From assembly GCF_003591035.1 (NCBI RefSeq), contig NZ_QYUO01000001.1, forward strand, positions 1,798,001 through 1,862,000: a stretch of DNA of 64,000 bases, in the 5' to 3' direction. The stretch comes from Noviherbaspirillum saxi (lineage in GTDB: Bacteria > Pseudomonadota > Gammaproteobacteria > Burkholderiales > Burkholderiaceae_D). Position 1 is the stretch's first letter. Each line of letters opens with the position of its first letter. Shown piece by piece: positions 26,595-34,755 of this stretch. Both the position numbers and the translations under genes were made by a program. The notes under the pieces are model-generated. The model saw nothing but the letters and a program-made list of their open reading frames with translations, had not been told where the DNA came from and ran no database searches.

Positions 26595-27716
26595 ATGAGT
26601 CGAAATGGAAACGGCCCGCTGGCGGGATTACGCGTTCTGGAAATTGCCGGCCTAGGCCCGGCGCCCTTCTGCGGAATGTTGTTCGCAGACATGGGAGCAG
26701 ATGTCGTACTGGTCGACCGCAAACAGGCCGGTCCCGAAGATATGGATCTGGGCAAACACGCGATCCAGAATCGCGGCAAGCGCTCAATCGCGGTCGATCT
26801 CAAAACGCAAGAGGGGGTCGAGACCGTGCTGAAGCTGGTGGAAAGCTGCGACGTGCTGCTGGAAGGCATGCGCCCCGGCGTGATGGAACGCCTGGGTTTG
26901 GGCCCCGACGTGTGTCTGGCGCGCAATCCTCGCCTGGTATTTGGCCGCATGACCGGCTGGGGCCAGCAGGGACCGTTGGCGCATGCCGCCGGTCATGACA
27001 TCAACTACATCGGCTTGTCGGGCGCGTTGTGGTATTCCGGTCAGCCGGGCGAAGCGCCGATGGCGCCGCCCAGCCTGGTGGGCGATGTCGGCGGCGGCGC
27101 CATGTATCTGGCGGTCGGCGTGCTGGCCGGCGTGATGAGCGCGCGTGCGACGGGCAAGGGACAAGTAGTCGATGCGGCCATCGTGGACGGCAGCGCTCAT
27201 ATGATGAATCTGTTGCTAGGCTTGAAGTCGTCCGGCCAGCTGCCGAATGAACGCGGGCACGGCATCCTCGACGGCCCGCATTGGTATCGCAGCTATCGTT
27301 GCGCCGACGGACACTTCATTACGGTCGGTTCGCTCGAGCCGCGCTTCTACCGCATTCTGCTGGACAAGCTCGGCCTTGCGAATGATACAGATTATGCGAA
27401 GCAAAACGAGGCGGACGCCTGGCCGCGACAGCACGAGCGTTTCGCCGCATTGTTTGCTACCCGTACGCGTGACGAATGGTGCGCGTTGTTGGAAGGAACC
27501 GATGCCTGCTTCGCGCCGGTATTGAACCCGGACGAAGCGGCGGCGCATCCGCACATGGCCGCGCGCGGTGTGTACAGCCGTATCGACGGAGTGTTGCAGG
27601 CCAATCCGGCACCGCGCTTTTCCGGTACGCCGTTAGCGCAGCCTGGTTGCATCCCGCGTCGCGGTCAGGATACGGAAGCGGTGCTCAACGACTGGGGTAA
27701 GGGCCAGGGCCGTTAA
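26595..27716 (+). CDS. alpha-methylacyl-CoA racemase (CaiB/BaiF family)
   Basis: 373 residues from ATG 26595, preceded by GGGGATAGGA; an earlier in-frame start at 26526 is not supported. Family III CoA-transferase fold. The residues used by mycobacterial alpha-methylacyl-CoA racemase are all in place: His134 in AGHDINYIGLSG, Asp164 in LVGDVGGG and Glu248 in GSLEPRFY, which favours a racemase over a CoA transferase. Racemases of this type convert (2R)- to (2S)-methylacyl-CoA so that acyl-CoA dehydrogenases can act. That fits the SCP2 thiolases and MFE-2 pair nearby. A close relative lies at the right window edge. Confidence 0.87.
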   Translation: MSRNGNGPLAGLRVLEIAGLGPAPFCGMLFADMGADVVLVDRKQAGPEDMDLGKHAIQNRGKRSIAVDLKTQEGVETVLKLVESCDVLLEGMRPGVMERLGLGPDVCLARNPRLVFGRMTGWGQQGPLAHAAGHDINYIGLSGALWYSGQPGEAPMAPPSLVGDVGGGAMYLAVGVLAGVMSARATGKGQVVDAAIVDGSAHMMNLLLGLKSSGQLPNERGHGILDGPHWYRSYRCADGHFITVGSLEPRFYRILLDKLGLANDTDYAKQNEADAWPRQHERFAALFATRTRDEWCALLEGTDACFAPVLNPDEAAAHPHMAARGVYSRIDGVLQANPAPRFSGTPLAQPGCIPRRGQDTEAVLNDWGKGQGR

Positions 27717-27735
27717 TCCCGCTATGGAGAGCCGC

Positions 27736-28605
27736 ATGCACTATCAATCGATCTTCCGACCAGGATTGTTCGAAGGCAAGGTGATTATTGTGACTGGCGG
27801 CGGCAGCGGCATCGGCCGCTGCGTTGCACATGAGTTGGGTTGGCTTGGCGCATGCGTCGTTATCGTCGGGCGCAATTCCGAAAAGCTGGAGCGGGTGAAG
27901 ACGGAAATCACAGCCGAAGGTGGCTTCGTATCTGCGCAGGTGTGCGACATCCGCAATGACGCGGCAGTGCTTGCGGTCGTCGACGCGGTGCTGGCCGACC
28001 ATGGCCGCATCGATGGGCTGGTCAATAACGCCGGCGGTCAATTCTTTTCGCCGCTCAAGGACATTTCGACCAAGGGCTTTGAAGCAGTGGTGCGCAATAA
28101 CCTTGTGGGCGGGTTCATTTTCATGCGCGAGGTGTACGCGCGCTGGATGGAACAGCATGGCGGCGCTATCGTGAACATGAGCGCCGACATGTGGAACGGT
28201 TTGCCCGGTTGCGCCCATTCTGGTTCGGCTCGCGCGGGCATGAATTCGCTGACCGAAAGCGCAGCATGCGAGTGGGCCGCTTCCGGCGTACGCGTGAACA
28301 GCGTGGCGCCGGGTTTGATCGCTTCGAGTGGTTTCGATAACTATACTGGTGAAGCCGTTTCCAAGATTCTTGGTTATACCGCGACGATCCCGGCACAGCG
28401 CTACGGCACGGTAGCCGAAGTGTCGGCGGCGATTGTATTTCTGCTATCGCCGGCATCGGCGTTCATCACCGGCACCTGCATCCGCGTGGATGGCGGCGGC
28501 CCGAACGCGCGCAGTTCCTGGAAACTGCAGCCACACAATAAGAGCGTGCCGTTTGACGGCTTTCACCTGGACTCGACGCCGGACTTGCTGAAGAATGACC
28601 ACTGA
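27736..28605 (+). CDS. SDR family protein, dienoyl/enoyl-CoA reductase-like, without the YxxxK motif
   Basis: 289 residues from ATG 27736, which has GGAGAG five bases upstream; ATG 27724 in the same frame is possible. Rossmann motif TGGGSGIG and NNAGGQFF are normal. At the active site it has CAHSGSARAGMNSLTES, so neither the catalytic Tyr nor Lys is in its usual place. The same HSGAARAG pattern is seen in peroxisomal trans-2-enoyl-CoA reductase and 2,4-dienoyl-CoA reductases, and in SDRs of citronellol (Atu) catabolism. Handling a double bond of an unsaturated acyl-CoA is therefore a better guess than alcohol oxidation. Confidence 0.83.
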   Translation: MHYQSIFRPGLFEGKVIIVTGGGSGIGRCVAHELGWLGACVVIVGRNSEKLERVKTEITAEGGFVSAQVCDIRNDAAVLAVVDAVLADHGRIDGLVNNAGGQFFSPLKDISTKGFEAVVRNNLVGGFIFMREVYARWMEQHGGAIVNMSADMWNGLPGCAHSGSARAGMNSLTESAACEWAASGVRVNSVAPGLIASSGFDNYTGEAVSKILGYTATIPAQRYGTVAEVSAAIVFLLSPASAFITGTCIRVDGGGPNARSSWKLQPHNKSVPFDGFHLDSTPDLLKNDH

Positions 28606-28724
28606 AGAACACTGAATTTCAATAGGGGATACTTCGACGGCGTTGGCGTGGCGGAGAGCACCGATCTGGTCGCGTAGACCGGCATAAGCAACGCACGATC
28701 GAAGAATAACGACAGGAGATATAG

Positions 28725-30410
28725 ATGAACGAAAAAAATACGAATACTTTGATGCACCGCTTTTTGCACTGGGAGCGTACCCAGCCCGACGCGGTTCTCT
28801 TCACGCAACCCACTCCCGATGGCCGGGTGGTGGACTACACGTGGAAGGATGTCGGCGACCAGGCTCGCCGCATGGCGACGTACCTGCGGTCACTCCAGCT
28901 TCCCCCAAACAGCAACATCGCAATACTCGGGAAAAACAACGCGCACTGGATCATGGCCGACGTCGCGATCTGGATGGCCGGCCATATCTCGGTACCCTTG
29001 TATCCGACCATGAATGCCGATACGGCGCAATACGTGTTTGAGCACTCCAACACGCGCTTGCTGTTTGTCGGCAAGCTCGATGGCAAGACGGACGGCTGGA
29101 ACGAGATCAGCAAGGTCTTGCCGGCACATATGCATGTGGTCACCCTGCCGATGGCCCCGGCAACGGACGCACAGCAATGGGATGCACTCATCGATAAGGT
29201 TCAGCCGCTGCAGGAAGTGCATCTTCCTAGGCCCGAAGACCTCGCCACGATCATCTACACCTCGGGAACGACAGGCAAACCAAAAGGTGTCATGCACAGC
29301 TTCGGCAACACGTATACCTATGCGATGGGCGCGGGTGACTTTTGCGGAACTACCCCGAACGATCGCGTGTTGTCCTACTTGCCGCTGGCACATGGCGCCG
29401 AGCGCTCCTTCGTGGAATCGAATGCGCTTTGCCATGGCTTGCACGTCTACTTCAATGACAGTCTGGAAACGTTTGCGCAGGACTTGCAACGCGCACGGCC
29501 GACGCTGTTTATCTCGATGCCGCGTCTGTGGACCAAGTTCTACCTCGGCATCTGCGCCAAGCTTCCGGCGGAGCAGCAGAAATTGCTGTTCGCACCGCCT
29601 GAAGTCTCTAACCCGCTCAAGAAGCACATCCTCACGTTGCTGGGGTTGGAATCGGTCCGAATGGCCTTCACCGGCTCGGCCCCGCTGCCCGTGGAAATTT
29701 TCGACTGGTACCGTAACCTGGGCCTGGAACTGTTGGACGTCTACGGAATGACGGAGAATTTCGCGTATTCGCATTACAGCCGGCCAGGCCAAGTTCGGCT
29801 CGGCTATTCCGGTCAGGCGCTGCCCGGAGTGCAATCGCGCATCGCGGAGAATGGCGAGATCGAGGTCAAGTGTCCCACGCACATGATGGGCTATTACAAG
29901 CAGCCGGAACTGACGGCGGAAAGCATGACAGCGGATGGCTTCTTCAAGACCGGCGACCGGGGTGAGGTGGATGAACTGGGCCGCTTGAAGATCACTGGGC
30001 GGATCAAGGAATTGTTCAAGACCAGCAAGGGCAAGTATGTGTCGCCAGCGCCGATCGAGAACAAGCTCACCCACCAGAAGGTCGAAGCGGTATGCGTGAC
30101 CGGACCGGGTCACCCGCAACCTTTTGCGCTGATGATGCTGGCGCCCGATGCGCGGAAGGCCTTGCAAGACGCCCAAGCCAGCGAAATACTGCAGGCGGAA
30201 TTACAGACACTCTTGGATAGCGTGAATACCGCTTTGGAAGACCACGAAAAGCTGAATTATCTGGTGATCGTGAAGGATATCTGGACCACGGACAACGGCT
30301 TCCTGACGCCGACCATGAAGATCAAGCGCAACATCATCGAAGATCGCTATTTGTCCAAAGCGCAGAACTGGTCCGCGCTTGGCAAGACCATCATCCTCGA
30401 GACGGACTGA
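28725..30410 (+). CDS. long-chain-type acyl-CoA synthetase (AMP-forming)
   Basis: 561 residues. P-loop motif IIYTSGTTGKPKGVMHS, the adenylate motif VYGMTENFAYSHYS, GFFKTGDRGEVDE and KITGRIKELFKTSKGKYVSP are all intact. It activates a free carboxylic acid with ATP and CoA and would supply substrate to the block. Similar in layout to long-chain or bile-acid/isoprenoid acid ligases; exact acid unknown. ATG follows AGGAGAT at 28714. Its stop (30408-30410) is immediately followed, in the same frame, by the DUF1302 C-terminal remnant. Confidence 0.93.
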   Translation: MNEKNTNTLMHRFLHWERTQPDAVLFTQPTPDGRVVDYTWKDVGDQARRMATYLRSLQLPPNSNIAILGKNNAHWIMADVAIWMAGHISVPLYPTMNADTAQYVFEHSNTRLLFVGKLDGKTDGWNEISKVLPAHMHVVTLPMAPATDAQQWDALIDKVQPLQEVHLPRPEDLATIIYTSGTTGKPKGVMHSFGNTYTYAMGAGDFCGTTPNDRVLSYLPLAHGAERSFVESNALCHGLHVYFNDSLETFAQDLQRARPTLFISMPRLWTKFYLGICAKLPAEQQKLLFAPPEVSNPLKKHILTLLGLESVRMAFTGSAPLPVEIFDWYRNLGLELLDVYGMTENFAYSHYSRPGQVRLGYSGQALPGVQSRIAENGEIEVKCPTHMMGYYKQPELTAESMTADGFFKTGDRGEVDELGRLKITGRIKELFKTSKGKYVSPAPIENKLTHQKVEAVCVTGPGHPQPFALMMLAPDARKALQDAQASEILQAELQTLLDSVNTALEDHEKLNYLVIVKDIWTTDNGFLTPTMKIKRNIIEDRYLSKAQNWSALGKTIILETD

Positions 30411-30560
30411 CAGGCTGCTAGAGCCAGTCTCGCCCTTCACTACATCGACTTCTTCGGCGATTTGGTGACGAATCGCCGACGCTATAACCGCGATATTGCG
30501 CGCCTCCGGGAACACGGTGTCGCTTTTGTCACATTCAATACAAGTTGGACACATGAATAA
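30411..30560 (+). pseudogene. DUF1302 gene remnant: C-terminal beta-strand end
   Basis: The frame directly after the acyl-CoA synthetase stop reads ...LALHYIDFFGDLVTN and later ARLREHGVAFVTFNTSW, ending with a TAA at 30558-30560. The intact DUF1302 protein of this window ends ...DLKYIDYFGKSTLN and ANLKDRGAVYLTFKTAF. The match in motif, spacing and position before a DUF1329 gene is good evidence of a 3' fragment about 48 codons long. It has no start of its own. Its stop overlaps the ATG (30553) of the DUF1329 gene, which in the intact locus starts 13 nt after the DUF1302 stop. Pairs with the 5' remnant at 3311. Confidence 0.7.
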
Positions 30561-31911
30561 ATTAGTAAAGGCAATGATTGCTGCCGGCTTGGTGGCTGCA
30601 CAAACAGGCGCTCTCCACGCTGCGGTAACAGCGGACGAAGCGAAGAAACTGGGCACCACGCTGACCCAGGTCGGCGCAGAAAAGGCCGGCAACAAGGACG
30701 GCAGCATCCCCGAATACACGGGCGGCCTGACCACCGCTCCAGCCGGCTTCGACAAGTCGAAAGGCGTGCGGCCCGATCCGTTCGCCAGCGAAAAGCCACT
30801 GTTCTCGGTCGACGCGAAGAACATGGACAAGTACGCCAACAAGCTGACCGAAGGCACCAAGGCCTTGATGAAGGCCCATTCCGGCTATCGCATCGATGTC
30901 TACAAGACGCACCGCACCGCGGCACTGCCGAAGTCCGTGCTCGAAAACACGGTAAAGAATGCTACCCGTGCCAAGATGTCCGACGATGGCGCCAGCATGA
31001 TTGGTGCGCGCGCCGGTATTCCGTTTCCGATACCGAAGAACGGCACTGAGGTAATGATGAACTCTCTGGGACGCTACCAGGGTGTGTCGTATGTCGTTCC
31101 CAAATATACCGCCTACAACGTCGACAGTGCCGGCAAACTGGTGATGGCATCTCAAGGCGCCTGGACTCAGGACAGCCCTTATTACGACGAGTCGAAGAGC
31201 GAGGCGCCGACGACCCTCAGTCGCGCCCGCGCCAGCTACACCGGACCGGCGCGCCGTGCCGGCGAGGCGATCATGACGACGGAACCGCTTGACTATAGCG
31301 ACAAAGGACGGCGTGCTTACCAGTATCTGCCGGGACAGCGCCGGGTGCGGCTTGCACCGGACCTCGCCTACGATACGCCTAATCCAAGTACAGCAGGCAT
31401 GTCGACGTTTGACGATGTCAACCTGTTCAACGGCAAAGCGGACCGTTTCGACTTCAAGCTGGTAGGCAAGAAGGAAATCTATGTCCCGTACAACGCCTAT
31501 CGCTTTACGTATCACGACAAGCCCGAAGAAGTGTTCCAGGCCAAGTTCATTAACCCGGCTATGGTGCGCTGGGAGCTGCACCGCGTGTGGGTGGTGGAGG
31601 CGGCGGTGAAGGAAGGCAAGCGCCACATCTATTCGAAGCGCACCTTCTACGTGGACGAAGACAGCTGGATCACGCTTGCCAGCGATCAGTACGATGGCCG
31701 CGGCCAACTCTGGCGCCCGGGCTTTAACTACATGACCCAGAACTACGACGTGCTGGCACAAACCAGCGTAGTCGTGGGTCATTACGATCTTATCGCGGGC
31801 AGCTACTACATCAACCTCTGGCCGAGTACCGGCGGTGTGAAGATCTCGGACACCATGACGCCGGAGTCCTCCTGGGCGCCTGACGCTCTGGCAGGACAGG
31901 GCGTGCGCTAG
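30553..31911 (+). CDS. DUF1329 family exported protein
   Basis: 452 residues from ATG 30553, with an N-terminal signal peptide (MNKLVKAMIAAGLVAAQTGA, cleavage near LHA). Family features: VTADEAKKLGTTLTQVGAEK, PEYTGGLTTAP, GARAGIPFPIPKNGTEVM, YLPGQRRVRLAPDL and the PYNAYRF segment. DUF1329 proteins are predicted to have a LolA/LolB-like lipid-binding fold and occur with DUF1302 outer-membrane proteins and RND transporters; a role as periplasmic lipid carrier is inference. A paralogue lies at 38080-39435. Its own DUF1302 partner is reduced to a 3' remnant just upstream, so its expression signals may have been lost or borrowed from the synthetase operon. Confidence 0.85.
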   Translation: MNKLVKAMIAAGLVAAQTGALHAAVTADEAKKLGTTLTQVGAEKAGNKDGSIPEYTGGLTTAPAGFDKSKGVRPDPFASEKPLFSVDAKNMDKYANKLTEGTKALMKAHSGYRIDVYKTHRTAALPKSVLENTVKNATRAKMSDDGASMIGARAGIPFPIPKNGTEVMMNSLGRYQGVSYVVPKYTAYNVDSAGKLVMASQGAWTQDSPYYDESKSEAPTTLSRARASYTGPARRAGEAIMTTEPLDYSDKGRRAYQYLPGQRRVRLAPDLAYDTPNPSTAGMSTFDDVNLFNGKADRFDFKLVGKKEIYVPYNAYRFTYHDKPEEVFQAKFINPAMVRWELHRVWVVEAAVKEGKRHIYSKRTFYVDEDSWITLASDQYDGRGQLWRPGFNYMTQNYDVLAQTSVVVGHYDLIAGSYYINLWPSTGGVKISDTMTPESSWAPDALAGQGVR

Positions 31912-31918
31912 TAAAACC

Positions 31919-31952
31919 GGCTGCGGGAAAGGAGACTCCGTATCCCGCAGCC
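31919..31952 (+). terminator. 10-bp perfect stem-loop after DUF1329
   Basis: GGCTGCGGGA (31919-31928) pairs with TCCCGCAGCC (31943-31952), loop 14 nt, just after the DUF1329 stop. No T-tract, so termination would be weak or factor-assisted; it may instead protect the upstream mRNA. Confidence 0.45.
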
Positions 31953-32098
31953 AACGCCGTGCTACGTCAATATCTGAATAACTGCATCAACCGACCGAGC
32001 GAGGGTATGCATGGATTTTGAATTGATCGAAGTGGAAGCGACGGATGGCCTGGCGGACGCTCGATGCAACGAATAAATTAAGAACAGGAGACAAAGTC

Positions 32099-33136
32099 AT
32101 GATCAAGCGTAGATATCAATTTGCAATGGCAGCGTTGGCACTGACGGCGTCCGCGTCGCTCCATGCCCAGGCGCCCACGGACAATGCCGTGCTTGTCACC
32201 GCCGACAACTTCAACCGTGCCGAGTCAGACAGATTCTTTGCACTTGCCGTCGCGCGCGACCGCTTCGGCAAATTCGGGCACAACCGCGAGCTGTTGCCAA
32301 TCGACAGTCAGTTCGTCGTTCGTCCCAATCGCGACACCCTGTATTCGGCGGCGGTGTTCGATCTCGATGCGGGACCGGTAACGGTCACTCTGCCCGATGC
32401 GGGCAAGCGCTATATGTCGATGATCGCGATCAATAATGAGCAGTACACGCCCGGCGTGGTCTACAAAGCGGGTAGCCATACCTACACCAAGGAAAAGATC
32501 GGCACGCGCTACGTGTTGCTGGGCCTGCGCATACTGGTCGATCCGACAGATTCGAAGGACGTTAAGGAAGCGCACGCGCTGCAGGATGCAATCAAGGTCA
32601 AGCAGGAGGGCGGTCCCGGGCGCTTCGAGGCGCCAAAATGGGATCAGGCAAGCCAGAAGAAGGTGCGTAATGCACTGTTGACGCTTGCCGCGACGGTCCC
32701 CGATTCAAGGGGTATGTTCGGGACAAAGGAGCAGGCCGACCCGGTGCGGCATTTGATCGGATCCGCCTCGGCCTGGGGCGGCAATCCCGAGAAGGACGCC
32801 TTTTATCTCAACGTCAATCCGAGCAAGAACGACGGCGCCACGGTCCACAAGCTAAAGGTCAAAGACGTACCCGTCGATTCCTTCTGGTCGATCAGCGTCT
32901 ACAACGCCGAAGGCTATTTCCAAAAGAATCAATACGGCGCGTACACCCTCAACAACCTCACAGCGAAGAAAGACGCCGACGGTTCGGTCACGGTCCAGTT
33001 CGGCGGTTGCGACGGCAAGATTGCCAACTGTCTGCCGATCGTGCCGGACTGGAACTACATGGTGCGCCTCTATCTTCCGCGCGCCGAAATCCTGAACGGC
33101 AAATGGACTTTTCCCGAGGCACAGCCAGTGCGTTGA
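32099..33136 (+). CDS. DUF1254/DUF1214 domain exported protein
   Basis: 345 residues; AGGAG at 32086 and a signal peptide ending ASLHAQA support ATG 32099. DUF1254 part: VVRPNRDTLYSAAVFDLDAG and GKRYMSMIAINNE. DUF1214 part: VPVDSFWSISVYNAEGYF, QFGGCDGKIANCLPI and WNYMVRLYLPRAEIL. The family is secreted or periplasmic with no settled activity. A close paralogue of the same size is at 41282. With the next gene (23 nt away) it forms a tandem DUF1254/1214 pair downstream of DUF1329. Confidence 0.87.
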   Translation: MIKRRYQFAMAALALTASASLHAQAPTDNAVLVTADNFNRAESDRFFALAVARDRFGKFGHNRELLPIDSQFVVRPNRDTLYSAAVFDLDAGPVTVTLPDAGKRYMSMIAINNEQYTPGVVYKAGSHTYTKEKIGTRYVLLGLRILVDPTDSKDVKEAHALQDAIKVKQEGGPGRFEAPKWDQASQKKVRNALLTLAATVPDSRGMFGTKEQADPVRHLIGSASAWGGNPEKDAFYLNVNPSKNDGATVHKLKVKDVPVDSFWSISVYNAEGYFQKNQYGAYTLNNLTAKKDADGSVTVQFGGCDGKIANCLPIVPDWNYMVRLYLPRAEILNGKWTFPEAQPVR

Positions 33137-33159
33137 TTGAATAAGAAAGCACTCTGATC

Positions 33160-34635
33160 ATGGAATTCAGACGGTTCACAACAAGCAAGGCGTTTCGCTT
33201 TGCCCTCTTGGCATCGCTGGTCAGTATCACGTTGGGCATGGGCACGACAGCCAGCGCAATGAAGCCTGTTGACAACGGCGCTGCGTCCGCCGAATCCAGG
33301 CGCGCCGAAATCACACTTGCCGAAGCCCGTTCCATCGCGAAGGAAGCCTACATCTACGGGTACTCGCCGGTCGATAGTTACCGCATCCTATATTCCTATT
33401 TTGTCGATCGCAACGACCCTGAATATAAGGGCGGCTGGAACACGATTCACAACAATGCGCGCGTATTTACGCCGGACGACAAGGCGATGCAAACGCCGAA
33501 TGTGGATACGCCGTACTCGAACCTCGGCCTGGATTTGAGGGCCGAGCCGATGGTGTTGACTGTGCCGGCCGTTGAAAAGACTCGCTATTACTCGGTCGAG
33601 GTCAATGACCTCTTTACCTTCATCTCCGGTTATTTCGGCACGCGCACCACCGGCAACGGCGCAGGCAACTACCTGGTCGCTGGACCGGGCTGGAAAGGCA
33701 AGGTACCAAAAGGCATCAAGGCCGTGATCCGGTCCGAGACAGAGTTGGCATACATCTTTTACCGGACCCAGCTGTTCAAGGCGGACGACATCGAGAATGT
33801 GAAGAAAATCCAGGCCGGATACAAAGTCCAGCCGCTCTCCGCATTCCTGGGCAAGCTCGCGCCTGCCGCGGCACCAGCAATCGACTTCATCAAGCCGCTT
33901 GGCAAAGAGCAGCAGCGCAGCTCGCTTGAATTCTTCAACGTCCTTAATTTCGTCCTTCAGTTCGGTCCGACACATCCATCCGAGCAAGCCCTCATGGAAC
34001 GCTTTGCCAAGCTCGGTATCGGCGCGGACAAGACATTCGATGTGCAAGCGCTTTCTCCCGAGATGCGCAAGGCGATCGAAGATGGCATTGCCGATGCATG
34101 GCTTGAGTTTGCCGCGCTGGAGAAACGAGTTATCACCGGCGAGGTGACCAGTGGCGATGTCCTTGGGTCACGTGCCTATCTGAAAAACAATTACCTCTAC
34201 CGCATGCGCGGAACCTTGGCTGGCATCTGGGGCCTGTCGAAAGAGGAAGCCATCTATCCAGCCTACTACGCCGATTCCACCGGCCAGAGGCTCAACGGGG
34301 TAGGTAATCGGTACACATTGCGCTTTGCGCCGGGGCAACTCCCGCCCGTCAATGCATTCTGGTCGCTCACCATGTATGAGCTGCCGTCGCGACTGCTCGT
34401 CGCCAATTCGCTCAACCGCTATTTGATCAATTCCCCGATGCTGCCGGACTTGAAACGCGACGCCGATGGCGGAATCACGCTTTATGTACAGCAGGAATCG
34501 CCCGGCGAGGACAAGGAGTCGAATTGGTTGCCGGCACCGAACGGCCCGTTCGTCGCGGCGCTACGCCTGTATGTGCCCAAGCCCGAGGCATTGAGCGGTG
34601 AGTGGAAGCAACCGCCGATGCAGCGTATCAATTAG
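33160..34635 (+). CDS. DUF1254/DUF1214 domain exported protein, long form
   Basis: 491 residues with an N-terminal signal region (about 1-33). DUF1254: AYIYGYSPVDSYRILYSYFV, NVDTPYSNLGLDLRAEPMVL and RYYSVEVNDLFTFI. DUF1214: GVGNRYTLRFAPGQLPPVNA, FWSLTMYELPSRLLV, and NWLPAPNGPFVAALRLYVPK. Full-length for the two-domain family. It is 23 nt after the shorter paralogue and convergent with the FMN oxidase gene. Catalytic function is unknown; the repeated NxDTxYS motif and conserved acidic residues suggest an enzyme or ligand-binding role in the envelope. Confidence 0.87.
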   Translation: MEFRRFTTSKAFRFALLASLVSITLGMGTTASAMKPVDNGAASAESRRAEITLAEARSIAKEAYIYGYSPVDSYRILYSYFVDRNDPEYKGGWNTIHNNARVFTPDDKAMQTPNVDTPYSNLGLDLRAEPMVLTVPAVEKTRYYSVEVNDLFTFISGYFGTRTTGNGAGNYLVAGPGWKGKVPKGIKAVIRSETELAYIFYRTQLFKADDIENVKKIQAGYKVQPLSAFLGKLAPAAAPAIDFIKPLGKEQQRSSLEFFNVLNFVLQFGPTHPSEQALMERFAKLGIGADKTFDVQALSPEMRKAIEDGIADAWLEFAALEKRVITGEVTSGDVLGSRAYLKNNYLYRMRGTLAGIWGLSKEEAIYPAYYADSTGQRLNGVGNRYTLRFAPGQLPPVNAFWSLTMYELPSRLLVANSLNRYLINSPMLPDLKRDADGGITLYVQQESPGEDKESNWLPAPNGPFVAALRLYVPKPEALSGEWKQPPMQRIN

Positions 34636-34755
34636 CCGCAATGGATCCATGGCATCAATCCCCCGGTGAAATGGACCTTGCCGGAATCCTGGCATAAGGC
34701 CTTGCGTAGAAATAACTTACACAATGTATCCCTGCATCGACCCCTAACGCAGCGT

